DNA from: Litoreibacter janthinus
GTDB lineage: Bacteria; Pseudomonadota; Alphaproteobacteria; Rhodobacterales; Rhodobacteraceae
Direction: 5' to 3'
Assembly: GCF_900111945.1 (NCBI RefSeq)
Contig: NZ_FOYO01000001.1
Location: 1,805,751 to 1,869,750, forward strand
Length of the DNA: 64,000 bases
Position 1 is the first letter of the stretch, and each line of letters starts with the position of its first letter. The notes beneath the pieces are model-generated. The model worked only from the letters and a program-made list of their open reading frames with translations, did no database searches and was not told where the DNA came from. The position numbers and the translations under genes are program-made. Shown here one piece after another: positions 38,142 through 47,149 of the stretch.

Positions 38142-38798
38142 CTAACGCAGGTTCATCCTCAGAGCGGCGGCGGACGCGAAGGGCAGGAGGGCGGCGCATC
38201 CTGCAGTGATCGCGGCCAGGAATAACAGGGCCGATGTGGCTGACAGCCCTTCGGTGCCGCGCCGAACCGCTTCGGCACCGAAAATCAACGTCGGCATGTA
38301 AAGCGGAAGAACCAATAGCGAGACCAGCAGACCACCACGTTTCAGGCCGACGGTTAGGGCTGCGCCAAATGTGCCAAGCATAGAGAGTGCAGGCGTGCCC
38401 AAGGCCAAAGAGGCCACGAGCCAGAAGGTTGCGCCGCTTGGCATGCTCAGTAAAACCCCAAGAAACGGCGCCGCAAGGGTCAGCGGCAATCCGGTGGTCA
38501 ACCAGTGTGACAATGCCTTCAGTGTGGCGGCGGCTTCGAGCGGAAGTGGCGCAGTGGCGAGCAGATCAAGTGTGCCATCCTCGTAATCGAGCTGGAAAAT
38601 ACGGTCGAGAGAAAGAAGGCAGGACAGCAATGCGCCGACCCACAGGATGCCCGGTGCGATGCGAGACAGGATGTCCGAGTTTGGTCCGACCCCGAACGGC
38701 ACCAGCACAACCAAGATCAGAAAAAATGCGAGGCCAAGGCCAAAACCGCCACCTGCTCGGATCGCAAGTCTCAGGTCGCGGCGGAGCAAGGCTATCAT
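38142..38798 (-). CDS. ccmB: Heme exporter protein B
   Basis: 218 residues with six membrane spans. It shows the typical start [20 protein letters not shown] and the middle [20 protein letters not shown]. CcmB is the membrane subunit of the CcmAB transporter that releases holo-CcmE. Its start overlaps ccmA by 4 bases, so the two are coupled. Confidence 0.95.
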   Translation of the reverse strand: MIALLRRDLRLAIRAGGGFGLGLAFFLILVVLVPFGVGPNSDILSRIAPGILWVGALLSCLLSLDRIFQLDYEDGTLDLLATAPLPLEAAATLKALSHWLTTGLPLTLAAPFLGVLLSMPSGATFWLVASLALGTPALSMLGTFGAALTVGLKRGGLLVSLLVLPLYMPTLIFGAEAVRRGTEGLSATSALLFLAAITAGCAALLPFASAAALRMNLR

Positions 38799-39427
38799 TG
38801 CAATGCCTCGTCAAGAAACGGATCATCGGAGGGGGCGTCTTGCAGCACTGCGCGAAAGGGCGACAGATCGAGGGTACGCGCATTGGGCAATCCAAGGTCT
38901 ATATGCGTTGCCAGAATGGCAGAGCCGCCTTGTGCCAAGTGCTGCGTGATTGCGGCGGCGAAGCGGGCCACGTTTTCTGCATCCAAAGACACTGTTGGTT
39001 CGTCCAAGGCCCAGATCGCACGGCCTGTCAGCATCAGTCGCGACAAGGACAGCCGCCGTTTTTGTCCAGCCGACAGATCCTGCGCGCGTCGGGTGAGCAA
39101 CGGGGCAAGGTCAAAGGCATCAATCGCGGGTAGAATGTCACCCGTTCCAAAGATGTCGGCCCAAAATTGCAGGTTCTCCTCGACGCTCAATTGCGCTTTC
39201 AACCCGTCGGCATGGGCGGCGTAGGCCACATCTTCTGTCGAAAATCCCAAGCGTCCAGAAACAGGCGGCGTGAGGCCGGCCAAACAGCGTAGCAATGTCG
39301 TCTTACCTGCGCCATTCGGCGCGCGCAGGATCAACGCTTCACCGGCAGCGACCTGGAAGGTTACCCCGGTGAGCACGGTCACCTCGCCACGTCGGCATGC
39401 CAGATTTTCGACACCAAATCTCATCAA
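38795..39427 (-). CDS. ccmA: Heme exporter ATP-binding protein A
   Basis: 210 residues, one ATP-binding cassette: Walker [15 protein letters not shown] near residue 37, signature [16 protein letters not shown], Walker [16 protein letters not shown]. It drives the CcmAB step of cytochrome c maturation. It is first in the ccmABCD operon and divergent from acnA. ccmE, ccmF, ccmG and ccmH are not in this window. Confidence 0.95.
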   Translation of the reverse strand: MMRFGVENLACRRGEVTVLTGVTFQVAAGEALILRAPNGAGKTTLLRCLAGLTPPVSGRLGFSTEDVAYAAHADGLKAQLSVEENLQFWADIFGTGDILPAIDAFDLAPLLTRRAQDLSAGQKRRLSLSRLMLTGRAIWALDEPTVSLDAENVARFAAAITQHLAQGGSAILATHIDLGLPNARTLDLSPFRAVLQDAPSDDPFLDEALQ

Positions 39428-39470
39428 AACAGGCCTAGCGCATCGGTTGCGCGGCGAAAACAGGTAAAAA

Positions 39471-39518
39471 TGTATGCAATAGTATACAAAAAATGCTACA
39501 AGGGCATTATGCCCCCTT
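39471..39518. promoter_or_regulatory. Dyad elements between ccmA and acnA
   Basis: TGTATGCAATAGTATACA (39471-39488) is a near-palindrome with 6 of 7 arm bases matching, and AAGGGCATTATGCCCCCTT (about 39500-39518) is a second dyad. Both lie in the divergent promoter gap and are AT-rich against their surroundings. No regulator can be named. Confidence 0.35.
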
Positions 39519-39589
39519 GATCGCCAATAAAACTTGGGGCATGACCGCGCCAGAAACCACTTTCTATGTCAATTTCGGGAGTCCCAGCT

Positions 39590-42358
39590 ATGCCTATCGT
39601 CGTCGGACAAGACACCGCCAAGACCCGCCGCACCCTAAGTGCCGGTGGTAAAACCTTCGCCTACTACTCCATCAAAGCAGCTGAAGAAGCTGGCTTGGGT
39701 GATTTCTCGAAGCTGCCTGCGGCATTGAAAGTGGTGCTGGAGAACATGCTGCGCTTTGAAGATGGCAAGACAGTGCATGTCGAAGACATCAAGGCATTTG
39801 CGGAGTGGGCCAAAAAAGGCGGCAAGAACCCTAAAGAGATCGCATACCGCCCTGCGCGCATCTTGCTGCAAGACTTCACTGGCGTTCCCGCAGTGGTTGA
39901 CTTGGCCGCAATGCGCGACGGTTTGAAAAACCTTGGCGGCGACCCAGAAAAGATTAACCCGCTGAACCCGGTTGATCTGGTCATCGACCACTCGGTGATG
40001 ATCGATGAGTTCGGCAACCCGCGCGCGTTCCAGATGAACGTCGACCGCGAATACGAGCGCAACATGGAGCGCTACACCTTCCTGAAATGGGGCCAGTCAG
40101 CGTTTAACAACTTCCGCGTTGTTCCACCCGGCACCGGCATCTGTCACCAAGTCAACCTTGAATATCTGTCCAAGACCGTTTGGTCGGACACAGACCAAGG
40201 CGGCGAGATGGTTGCGTATCCTGACACTCTGGTTGGCACTGACTCTCACACCACCATGGTAAACGGCGCGGCTGTTCTGGGCTGGGGCGTTGGCGGTATC
40301 GAGGCTGAAGCCGCGATGTTGGGCCAACCGATCTCGATGTTGATCCCAGAGGTTATCGGCTTCGAACTGACAGGCGCTATGGTGGAGGGCACCACCGGGA
40401 CCGACCTCGTGCTGAAAGTGGTTGAGATGCTGCGTGCCAAGGGTGTTGTTGGGAAGTTCGTGGAATTTTACGGTGCGGGCCTCGACACGCTGCCACTGGC
40501 AGACCGTGCGACCATCGCGAACATGGCACCAGAATATGGTGCGACCTGTGGCTTCTTCCCGATCGACAACGAGACGCTGCGCTACCTGACCAATACGGGC
40601 CGTGAAGAAGAAACGATCGCGCTGGTTGAAGCTTATGCCAAAGAGAACGGCTTCTGGCGCGGCGACGATTACGCGCCGATCTACACCGATACTTTGAGCC
40701 TTGATATGGGCACCATCGTTCCGGCAATCTCGGGCCCGAAACGCCCGCAGGACTACATCGCGCTTGATCAAGCGGCAAAAGCATTCGGCGAATACATCAA
40801 AGGTCAACGCCCCGAGAAAAGCGCGCCGACAGACGAGAAAAATGAATGGACAGACGAGGGCGGACAACCGGCACCCGCGCACATCCCGGGTGATGTGGGT
40901 CACCACAAATCCCACGCCGTTAAAGGTCAGGACTACCGGCTACATGACGGCTCCATCGTGATTGCGTCGATCACATCGTGCACCAACACCTCGAACCCCT
41001 ATGTGATGATCGGGGCAGGGCTTGTTGCACGCAAGGCGCGTGCGTTGGGTCTGACCCGCAAGCCTTGGGTGAAGACGTCGCTGGCACCCGGATCTCAGGT
41101 GGTTTCGGCCTATCTGGAAGCCGCAAACCTGCAAGAGGATCTGGACGCCATCGGCTTCAACCTCGTCGGTTACGGCTGCACCACCTGTATCGGCAACTCC
41201 GGCCCCATCGCGCCGGAACTGTCGGAAGCCGTCAACGAGGGCGACTTGATTGCAACCTCGGTGTTGTCGGGGAACCGCAACTTCGAAGGGCGCATCAGCC
41301 CCGACGTGCGTGCAAACTACCTCGCCTCACCCCCGCTGGTTGTGGCCTACGCACTGGCTGGCGACATGAATATCGACATCGCGAAGGACCCGCTGGGCCA
41401 AGACAAGGACGGCAATGACGTCTACCTGAAAGACATCTGGCCAACCTCTAAGGAAGTCGCGGATCTGGTCGAACAAACCGTAACCCGCGAAGCATTCCGC
41501 GAAAAATATGCCGACGTGTTCAAAGGCGACGACAAGTGGCAGAGTGTGGAGACGACGGACAGCCTGACTTACGATTGGCCTGCGACATCCACCTATGTGC
41601 AAAACCCACCATACTTCCAAGGTATGGCGGCACAGCCGGGTGTGATCTCTGACGTCAAGGGTGCAAAGGTACTGGCGGTTCTGGGAGACATGATCACAAC
41701 CGACCACATTTCTCCGGCGGGTTCTTTCGCGCAATCCAGCCCTGCTGGTAAATACCTGACCGACCGCCAGGTGGCCCCACGCGAGTTCAACTCTTACGGT
41801 TCGCGCCGCGGTAACCACGAAATCATGATGCGCGGCACGTTCGCCAACATCCGCATCAAGAACGAAATGCTGGATGGCGTGGAAGGTGGTTACACCAAAG
41901 GGCCAAACGGCAACCAAGAGTCGATCTTTGACGCGGCCATGGAATATCAGGCACAAGGCACTCCGCTGGTCATCTTCGGGGGCGAGCAATACGGCGCTGG
42001 ATCCTCGCGTGACTGGGCTGCCAAAGGCACTGCATTGCTGGGCGTCAAGGCTGTGATCGCCGAAAGCTTCGAGCGTATTCACCGCTCCAACCTCGTTGGT
42101 ATGGGTGTTATCCCGTTTGAGTTTACCGGCGGCGACACTCGCAAATCTCTGGGTCTAACGGGCGACGAGACTGTGAACATCACTGGTCTCGAAGGTGACT
42201 TGCAGCCACTGTCCGAAGTGCCTTGCGAAATCACGATGGCAGACGGCACGGTAAAAACCATCACGCTGAAATGCCGGATCGATACCGCAATCGAGAAGGA
42301 ATACATCGAGCACGGTGGCGTTCTTCACTACGTGCTACGCGATCTGGCTGCGGCCTGA
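39590..42358 (+). CDS. acnA: Aconitate hydratase A
   Basis: 922 residues of the AcnA/IRP type. The [4Fe-4S] cluster cysteines are seen in ITSCTNTSNPYV and GYGCTTCIGNSGPIAPEL. The swivelling domain later carries GEQYGAGSSRDWAAKGT with the substrate-binding Ser/Arg. It interconverts citrate and isocitrate in the TCA cycle. The ATG at 39590 follows GGGAG; an in-frame ATG at 39566 is less likely. A strong terminator follows. Codon use is typical of highly expressed genes. Confidence 0.97.
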   Translation: MPIVVGQDTAKTRRTLSAGGKTFAYYSIKAAEEAGLGDFSKLPAALKVVLENMLRFEDGKTVHVEDIKAFAEWAKKGGKNPKEIAYRPARILLQDFTGVPAVVDLAAMRDGLKNLGGDPEKINPLNPVDLVIDHSVMIDEFGNPRAFQMNVDREYERNMERYTFLKWGQSAFNNFRVVPPGTGICHQVNLEYLSKTVWSDTDQGGEMVAYPDTLVGTDSHTTMVNGAAVLGWGVGGIEAEAAMLGQPISMLIPEVIGFELTGAMVEGTTGTDLVLKVVEMLRAKGVVGKFVEFYGAGLDTLPLADRATIANMAPEYGATCGFFPIDNETLRYLTNTGREEETIALVEAYAKENGFWRGDDYAPIYTDTLSLDMGTIVPAISGPKRPQDYIALDQAAKAFGEYIKGQRPEKSAPTDEKNEWTDEGGQPAPAHIPGDVGHHKSHAVKGQDYRLHDGSIVIASITSCTNTSNPYVMIGAGLVARKARALGLTRKPWVKTSLAPGSQVVSAYLEAANLQEDLDAIGFNLVGYGCTTCIGNSGPIAPELSEAVNEGDLIATSVLSGNRNFEGRISPDVRANYLASPPLVVAYALAGDMNIDIAKDPLGQDKDGNDVYLKDIWPTSKEVADLVEQTVTREAFREKYADVFKGDDKWQSVETTDSLTYDWPATSTYVQNPPYFQGMAAQPGVISDVKGAKVLAVLGDMITTDHISPAGSFAQSSPAGKYLTDRQVAPREFNSYGSRRGNHEIMMRGTFANIRIKNEMLDGVEGGYTKGPNGNQESIFDAAMEYQAQGTPLVIFGGEQYGAGSSRDWAAKGTALLGVKAVIAESFERIHRSNLVGMGVIPFEFTGGDTRKSLGLTGDETVNITGLEGDLQPLSEVPCEITMADGTVKTITLKCRIDTAIEKEYIEHGGVLHYVLRDLAAA

Positions 42359-42375
42359 TCTAGATAGAAAAACCA

Positions 42376-42415
42376 AAAAAGGCCGCTGCGAGAGAGTCGC
42401 GGCGGCCTTTTTGTG
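42376..42415 (+). terminator. Rho-independent terminator of acnA
   Basis: AAAAAGGCCGCTGCG pairs with CGCGGCGGCCTTTTT around a short AGAGAGT loop, with one G-T pair, and ends in a T run. It lies 18 bases after the acnA stop. Confidence 0.92.
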
Positions 42416-42462
42416 TTCCAAGTATATATTGTGTCCAAGCAAACGAAACTGAGTGACGGATC

Positions 42463-42909
42463 ATGAGCAAGTTCCCGGATATCCCTCCTGTTTGGCTGAC
42501 AGGGTTCATTGCTTTGAGCTGGTTCTTGGCGCGGCTCGCCCCTGCAGGCTTTAGCTATGGCCTGCCGCGCGCTCTGGGTTGGGGTTTGATGGCCGTTGGA
42601 TTGCTTCTGATCGTCTGGTCAGCCATTTGGTTCTGGCGTCGAAAAACGACGATTGAACCGCACCATGCGCCTACGGCCTTGATAGTTGAAGGCCCGTACC
42701 GGCTGTCCCGCAATCCGATCTATCTTGGAATGGCTTTGATTTTGAGCGGTGTAATCGTATGGATGGGGCAGGCTGCTGGCTTTATCCTGATCCCGATTTT
42801 CGTGACCGTCATCAATCGTCGTTTTGTGATCCCTGAAGAAGCGATGCTGCGCAAGGTTTTTGGCACCTCTGCAGAGGCTTACTTGCAGGCGACGCGGCGA
42901 TGGATCTGA
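42463..42909 (+). CDS. Isoprenylcysteine methyltransferase-like membrane protein
   Basis: 148 residues with four membrane segments and the ICMT/PEMT C-terminal pattern: VEGPYRLSRNPIYLGMALIL (about residues 75-94) and a conserved Glu in IPEEAMLRKVFGTSAEAYLQ. Members methylate membrane-bound small or lipid substrates with S-adenosylmethionine. The bacterial substrate is unknown. It stands alone between the acnA terminator and the DUF1223 gene. Confidence 0.82.
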   Translation: MSKFPDIPPVWLTGFIALSWFLARLAPAGFSYGLPRALGWGLMAVGLLLIVWSAIWFWRRKTTIEPHHAPTALIVEGPYRLSRNPIYLGMALILSGVIVWMGQAAGFILIPIFVTVINRRFVIPEEAMLRKVFGTSAEAYLQATRRWI

Positions 42910-42994
42910 CATACTGCTCGCAAAGGGTTGATTGGCGCGTGGTTGAGTGACAGCCTAAGTAAACAAGCGGGCCCAATGGAACACCGAGATTGAG

Positions 42995-43699
42995 ATGATC
43001 AAACGACTGACTTCTACAGCACTAACCTCATTGACCATCGCGCTAGCGGTGCCAGCCCATGCTGATGGCCCAGTCGTTGTGGAGCTGTTCACGTCTCAAG
43101 GCTGTTCGTCCTGCCCGCCAGCGGATGTCTTGTTGGGGGAATTGGCGAACAGGCAAGATGTGATCGCACTGGCGCTTCATGTCGACTATTGGGATTATCT
43201 GGGTTGGGTTGACGAGTTTGCCCAACCTGCGCACACCGCCCGCCAGCGCGGATATGCGCGCGCTGCAAACAGCACGATGATCTACACCCCCCAGATGGTT
43301 GTTGAAGGTCAGGAGCAGATCGTTGGCACCAAAGGCATGAAGCTTGCCGAGCATATCGATAGGCACAAATCGCGCCCGTCACGTGTGAAATTGACGTTGA
43401 ACCGCGACGGGGCTGGAAAAGTGCGCATTTTGGCGCAGGCGGCGGGCGAGGTAACTCGCAAAATGTTGGTCCAGGTCGTGCGTTACATGCCCGAAAAGAT
43501 CGTGGACATTCGCTCGGGCGAGAACGCAGGCAAATCGATGACCTATCACAACATCGTCGAGAGCATTGTATCTGTGGCGGACTGGGATGGAAAAACGCAG
43601 CTTGACGTGAAAGCCGACGCCGCTGGTGAGAACCCCGTCGTAGTATTGATTCAGGAAGGGTCGTCCGGCCCCATCTTGGCAGCCGCGCGGATCGACTGA
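42995..43699 (+). CDS. DUF1223 thioredoxin-fold secreted protein
   Basis: 234 residues with a signal peptide ending VPAHAD. The start of the mature protein, VVELFTSQGCSSCPPADVLL, gives a thioredoxin-like CSSC motif, followed by HVDYWDYLGWVDEFAQPAHT and YTPQMVVEGQEQIVG. DUF1223 proteins are periplasmic with a thioredoxin-like fold and unknown role; a thiol redox function is inferred from the CxxC. Its last 49 bases overlap the convergent acyltransferase gene. Confidence 0.85.
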   Translation: MIKRLTSTALTSLTIALAVPAHADGPVVVELFTSQGCSSCPPADVLLGELANRQDVIALALHVDYWDYLGWVDEFAQPAHTARQRGYARAANSTMIYTPQMVVEGQEQIVGTKGMKLAEHIDRHKSRPSRVKLTLNRDGAGKVRILAQAAGEVTRKMLVQVVRYMPEKIVDIRSGENAGKSMTYHNIVESIVSVADWDGKTQLDVKADAAGENPVVVLIQEGSSGPILAAARID

Positions 43700-44598
43700 C
43701 GCAATTCCGCTTGCTCTGGTTTCCAGCGACGGTGAATCCAGAACCACTGCTCCATATGGTTGCGCACCAATGCCTCCAACGAGTCGTTGAGAGCTTGTGT
43801 CATTTCAACTGGCGTCGAATGTGGGATAGGGGCCTCGCAAATGACCACGAAATCTAGCCCGTTCGGCTGACGCACGCCGTAAACCGGCACAACCAAAGCA
43901 TCGTATTTGAGTGCAAGTTCGGCGGCTGACAATGCGGTCGGCGCGGGTTTGCCGAAGAATGTCAGATCTTCTCCATCCCACATATATTGGTCCATTAAGA
44001 AACCAGCCATACCGCCGGAGCGCAAGAACCTGATCAAGCCAGCCAAACCCTGCCGCCCGCGCGGGAAGACGGGGGTGCCCACTTTGCTGATCGCAGCCAC
44101 GTAATGCGGATTGAAGAATGCGTTGTTCATCTCGCGATACAGCGCGCCCACATTAAAGCCAGCGGCAATCAAAGCCGCTCTGGGCGCGTCGTAGTTGCCG
44201 AAATGACCAGTCACCAGGACAACCGGGCGTCCTTCGGCATGAGCCTTGCGCAGCGCTTCAACGCCCTCGCCAGTCAGAGGTGCGTGTTTGAAGCGGTCTG
44301 TAAAGCCTTTGCCCGAATAGATCTCGATCAGCGTTCGGCCAGCATTGTCCGGCACCGCGCGGGCAAGGCGGTCCACTTCGGCTTGAGACAGCTCAGGGCA
44401 GACATATTCGAGGTTTTCGCGCACGCGCTTGGAGTAGCCAGCCAGCGGGGCGACGATCCGTGATACGATCCAACCTGCCAACGGTACACGCCACTTATAC
44501 GGCACCGCTAAGGCCAAGCCGATAACGCCACGAATAGCGAGGTATGAGACGAATTCGCTTACTCCGCGACGTCCCTGTGCTGTGCTGCCTAGTGCCAT
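43651..44598 (-). CDS. LpxL/HtrB-type acyltransferase
   Basis: 315 residues with an N-terminal membrane anchor and the HX4D motif in VTGHFGNYDAPRAALIAAGF (His and Asp), then DQYMWDGEDLTFFGKPAPTA and VRNHMEQWFWIHRRWKPEQA near the end. Such enzymes add a secondary acyl chain to lipid A from acyl-ACP at the inner membrane; roles with other lipids exist. It ends the long minus-strand operon, 3 bases after the EamA gene. It overlaps DUF1223 by 49 bases tail to tail. Confidence 0.87.
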   Translation of the reverse strand: MALGSTAQGRRGVSEFVSYLAIRGVIGLALAVPYKWRVPLAGWIVSRIVAPLAGYSKRVRENLEYVCPELSQAEVDRLARAVPDNAGRTLIEIYSGKGFTDRFKHAPLTGEGVEALRKAHAEGRPVVLVTGHFGNYDAPRAALIAAGFNVGALYREMNNAFFNPHYVAAISKVGTPVFPRGRQGLAGLIRFLRSGGMAGFLMDQYMWDGEDLTFFGKPAPTALSAAELALKYDALVVPVYGVRQPNGLDFVVICEAPIPHSTPVEMTQALNDSLEALVRNHMEQWFWIHRRWKPEQAELRQSIRAAAKMGPDDPS

Positions 44599-44601
44599 GT
44601 G

Positions 44602-45465
44602 TTAACCGGTTTTAACCCGTGTTTCCCGGTGCCAGACATAAAGCCCGGCCCCGACGATAACAAGCGCCCCGATGTAAACCGGGCCGTCTGGGAAATTGCC
44701 GAAGAACACCACGCCCCACACGCTGGAGAATATCAGCGCCACGTACGTAAATGGTGCGAGGATCGACGCCGGCGCCATTGAGAGGGCACGGATCAACAGG
44801 AGCTGGCCCATAGTGCCCAAGAGGCCAACGCCCAGCATGTAGGGTAAGTCGGATGGCTCCAGAGGTTGCCAGAAAAACGGCACCATCAGGCACAGAACCA
44901 GCGTGGCGACTGTTCCGGTGTAGAACAGGGACGTCCAGACGTCCTCACCCCGTCCGGCATAGCGGGTGGCGAGCGCATAGGTGGAGTAGCAGATGGTCCC
45001 ACAAATCGTGAGTAGGGCGTAGGGCGTGAAAGCCTCGGTTCCGGGACGCAACACGATCATCGCCCCGAGTAAGGCCACGGCCGCCGCAGCCGCACGGCGT
45101 GCCCCAAAAGTTTCACCAAGGAAGACCGCCGCGCCGACCATGATGAAAATCGGGCTGATCTGCATTAGTGCGGTGGTCTCGATCAGGGACATCTTCTTGA
45201 AGCCGAAGAAGAAAAATCCGGTTGTGCCAAGAAGCGCGAAGGCTCTGAACACCTGCAAGCCAAGTCGTTGCGTCTGAACGACCGAACGCAATCGCGGCGA
45301 AATGATTAGGGTAACGACCACCATCTGCACGGTGTAGCGCGCCCAAAGAGTTTGCACCGTATCGACACGGGTGGATAGCGCTTTGGCGCAGACATCCATC
45401 AGCGTGAACATAAGGGTGGCCGCGATCATCAAAGCGATACCGCGGGCGACGTTATTGGCGGGCAT
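44602..45465 (-). CDS. EamA/DMT-family transporter
   Basis: 287 residues, ten membrane segments in two EamA repeats, the first beginning VARGIALMIAATLMFTLMDV and the second around RPGTEAFTPYALLTICGTIC. RhaT/EamA proteins usually export metabolites or amino acids. Its start overlaps the stop of the hydratase alpha gene by 1 base, so it is translated with the hydratase genes. A role in handling substrate or product of that enzyme is an inference from position. Confidence 0.88.
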   Translation of the reverse strand: MPANNVARGIALMIAATLMFTLMDVCAKALSTRVDTVQTLWARYTVQMVVVTLIISPRLRSVVQTQRLGLQVFRAFALLGTTGFFFFGFKKMSLIETTALMQISPIFIMVGAAVFLGETFGARRAAAAAVALLGAMIVLRPGTEAFTPYALLTICGTICYSTYALATRYAGRGEDVWTSLFYTGTVATLVLCLMVPFFWQPLEPSDLPYMLGVGLLGTMGQLLLIRALSMAPASILAPFTYVALIFSSVWGVVFFGNFPDGPVYIGALVIVGAGLYVWHRETRVKTG

Positions 45466-46106
45466 CAGGGCGCTTTAGGCAGGCCAGTGCCGATCATAGA
45501 GTCGCGTGTGACCAGTCGAGCCAATTGCGCGGCGTCCATCCCGTCGGTGCCTTCAGGTCGCGCGGGAAGCACGATATAGCGCATGTCAGCCGTGCTGTCG
45601 TGAACGCGTAGGGTCATATCGGCGGGTAAGTCGACGCCGAACTCGCGCAAGACTGCACGCGGTTCGCGCACAGCACGAGATCGGTATTCGCGGGTTTTGT
45701 ACCAATCTGGTGGCAGGCCCAGCAAGTTGCGCGGATAGCAAGAACATAGCGTACAAACGATCAGATTATGCGTGTCGGTGGTGTTCTCGACGGCGACCAG
45801 ATGCATAGGGCCGATGTCGAACCCCATTTCGCGTGCGGCATCGGAGCCGTTCTCAAGCAGGCGCGCCTTAAAGTCAGGCTCGGTCCACGCGCGCGCCACG
45901 ACGGCTGCACCGTTCGCAGGGCTACGTGCGTCCATCGCGTCGATCTGCGCTTGTATTTGCGCCGCGGTCAGTTCGCCCTTTTCTACCATCAATTCACGGA
46001 TGGCGACTTCCATGGTCTGCCAATAGCTCAGTGCCCCGTCATTGTCCTTGCGGTACGGATGGCCCGAAGGGGACAGGTGGTCATGGTCGTGATGATCATG
46101 TGGCAT
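45465..46106 (-). CDS. Nitrile hydratase alpha / thiocyanate hydrolase gamma-like subunit
   Basis: 213 residues. The metal site VCTLCSCYPRNLLGLPPDWY has the Cys-Thr-Leu-Cys-Ser-Cys form of cobalt enzymes, whose two later cysteines become oxidised. EYRSRAVREPRAVLREFGVD and LARLVTRDSMIG complete the family pattern. A His/Asp-rich N-terminus (PHDHHDHDH) could bind metal. It hydrates a nitrile to an amide or hydrolyses thiocyanate with the two beta-type polypeptides upstream. The ATG at 46106 is used because the longer frame runs through the neighbouring gene. No cobalt chaperone gene is adjacent. Confidence 0.92.
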   Translation of the reverse strand: MPHDHHDHDHLSPSGHPYRKDNDGALSYWQTMEVAIRELMVEKGELTAAQIQAQIDAMDARSPANGAAVVARAWTEPDFKARLLENGSDAAREMGFDIGPMHLVAVENTTDTHNLIVCTLCSCYPRNLLGLPPDWYKTREYRSRAVREPRAVLREFGVDLPADMTLRVHDSTADMRYIVLPARPEGTDGMDAAQLARLVTRDSMIGTGLPKAP

Positions 46107-46374
46107 CTTGGTCGATCCAATGCTCGTAGATTTCGGCGTCCAGCGTATCTTGCGGGGCTTCCGCGTCGGGCCAGATATGACCCATTTCAAACCGCACGCG
46201 GTACAGTGTGCGCGTCGGGGCAGGGACCATATAGGCCAGCTGTTCTGGGTTCTTGAAGGGTCCAAGCACGCGTTCCACGACCCCGGTTTTGCCGCGCAGA
46301 TAATGCGGCGTGCGGATGTGGCCAAGGGGCGACATTGCCTTGATTTGAACCCTTGCGCCCACTGGATAGGTCAC
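46096..46374 (-). CDS. Nitrile hydratase beta, C-terminal half as separate subunit
   Basis: 92 residues covering the SH3-like C-terminal half of a nitrile hydratase beta subunit: FPVGARV-type start (here YPVGARVQIKAMSPLGHIRT), then PHYLRGKTGVVERVLGPFKN and RTLYRVRFEMGHIWPD. The Arg in GHIRTPHY corresponds to the beta Arg that contacts the oxidised metal-bound cysteines. It is a stand-alone gene, overlapping alpha by 11 bases and the N-terminal half by 4. Thiocyanate hydrolase alpha has the same form. Confidence 0.9.
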   Translation of the reverse strand: MTYPVGARVQIKAMSPLGHIRTPHYLRGKTGVVERVLGPFKNPEQLAYMVPAPTRTLYRVRFEMGHIWPDAEAPQDTLDAEIYEHWIDQDAT

Positions 46375-46703
46375 GATTGCACCGCACCGTAGGTGTCGCC
46401 ACGCGCCTTAATCTCTTCCATCTTGGTGCCGATTTCTTCGAGCGAATAGACGCCTGCCTCGACCAAATTCTGGTTCAGCGCGGCAACCCAGCGTTCGTAG
46501 TATGTCATGCTTTCGAAGGCAGCTTCGCCCATGTCTTCCAACGCACGGCGCAGCCCGTCCACGGTGAAATGCCCGCGTTGCTGGCCAAGGATGACCAAAG
46601 CATCCACACGCTTTTCCCAGATGGCGAAGTCGTGCCCGTCCATCGGGATAGGCCCGGCGGCGGCGCCTCCCATATCGTGCCAGCGGTGTGTGGGATCATC
46701 CAT
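46371..46703 (-). CDS. Nitrile hydratase beta, N-terminal half as separate subunit
   Basis: 110 residues covering the helical N-terminal half of nitrile hydratase beta: HDMGGAAAGPIPMDGHDFAI at about residues 9-28, then VDGLRRALEDMGEAAFESMT and YYERWVAALNQNLVEAGVYS. It lacks the SH3-like part, which is the next gene. With alpha it gives a three-polypeptide enzyme like thiocyanate hydrolase. The alternative is a nitrile hydratase accessory protein, but the HDMGG start and complementarity to the next gene favour the subunit reading. Confidence 0.88.
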   Translation of the reverse strand: MDDPTHRWHDMGGAAAGPIPMDGHDFAIWEKRVDALVILGQQRGHFTVDGLRRALEDMGEAAFESMTYYERWVAALNQNLVEAGVYSLEEIGTKMEEIKARGDTYGAVQS

Positions 46704-46706
46704 GTC

Positions 46707-47117
46707 CTAGCCTTTCGCGAGCGCGTCGATCTGGGGACCAAGCTGCGGCATCGGAAATCCGGCGCCGGCTAGGGCGTCCAGAATTTTGTCAGTGGATTGA
46801 GAGCCGGCAACTGCCAAGGCCCAAACGATTGCAGAGCGCGTTCCGGACGCACAGTAGGCCAACGTTTTGCCGTCGACTTTCTGCGCCTCGACATTGTCCA
46901 TGGTGAGTTGCCCCATGACGACAGGATTGTTGGAAAAGCCCAATCCGGCGGCTTTTACGACTTCCTCGATTTCGTCGGGTTTGTCACCGGGCGCGCTTTC
47001 GGCGGAGGGGCGATTACAGATAATATGAGTGAAGCCTTCGGCTTTGATAGCTTCAATATCCGAGATGTGGATTTGCGGCGTTACAGCGAAGTCGGGGGAG
47101 AGTGTACGAATGTCCAT
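46707..47117 (-). CDS. DUF442/TIGR01244-family phosphatase-fold sulfur transferase-like protein
   Basis: 136 residues with a protein-tyrosine-phosphatase-like fold and P-loop CASGTRSAIVWALAVAG (C-x5-R) near residue 89; GFTHIICNRPSAESAPGDKP lies near residue 28. Relatives are fused to persulfide dioxygenase-type enzymes and described as sulfur transferases. It begins with the ATG at 47117 and ends 3 bases before the hydratase N-terminal subunit gene. A sulfur role would fit a thiocyanate-type substrate, but this is inferred. Confidence 0.82.
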   Translation of the reverse strand: MDIRTLSPDFAVTPQIHISDIEAIKAEGFTHIICNRPSAESAPGDKPDEIEEVVKAAGLGFSNNPVVMGQLTMDNVEAQKVDGKTLAYCASGTRSAIVWALAVAGSQSTDKILDALAGAGFPMPQLGPQIDALAKG

Positions 47118-47149
47118 GTCTACCAATTACTGCGGTATGAGGGGGACGT

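Noticed and set aside
40097..40915. Long minus-strand reading frame opposite acnA
   Set aside because: It lies wholly inside a clear aconitase gene and has no family features; a GC-driven shadow.
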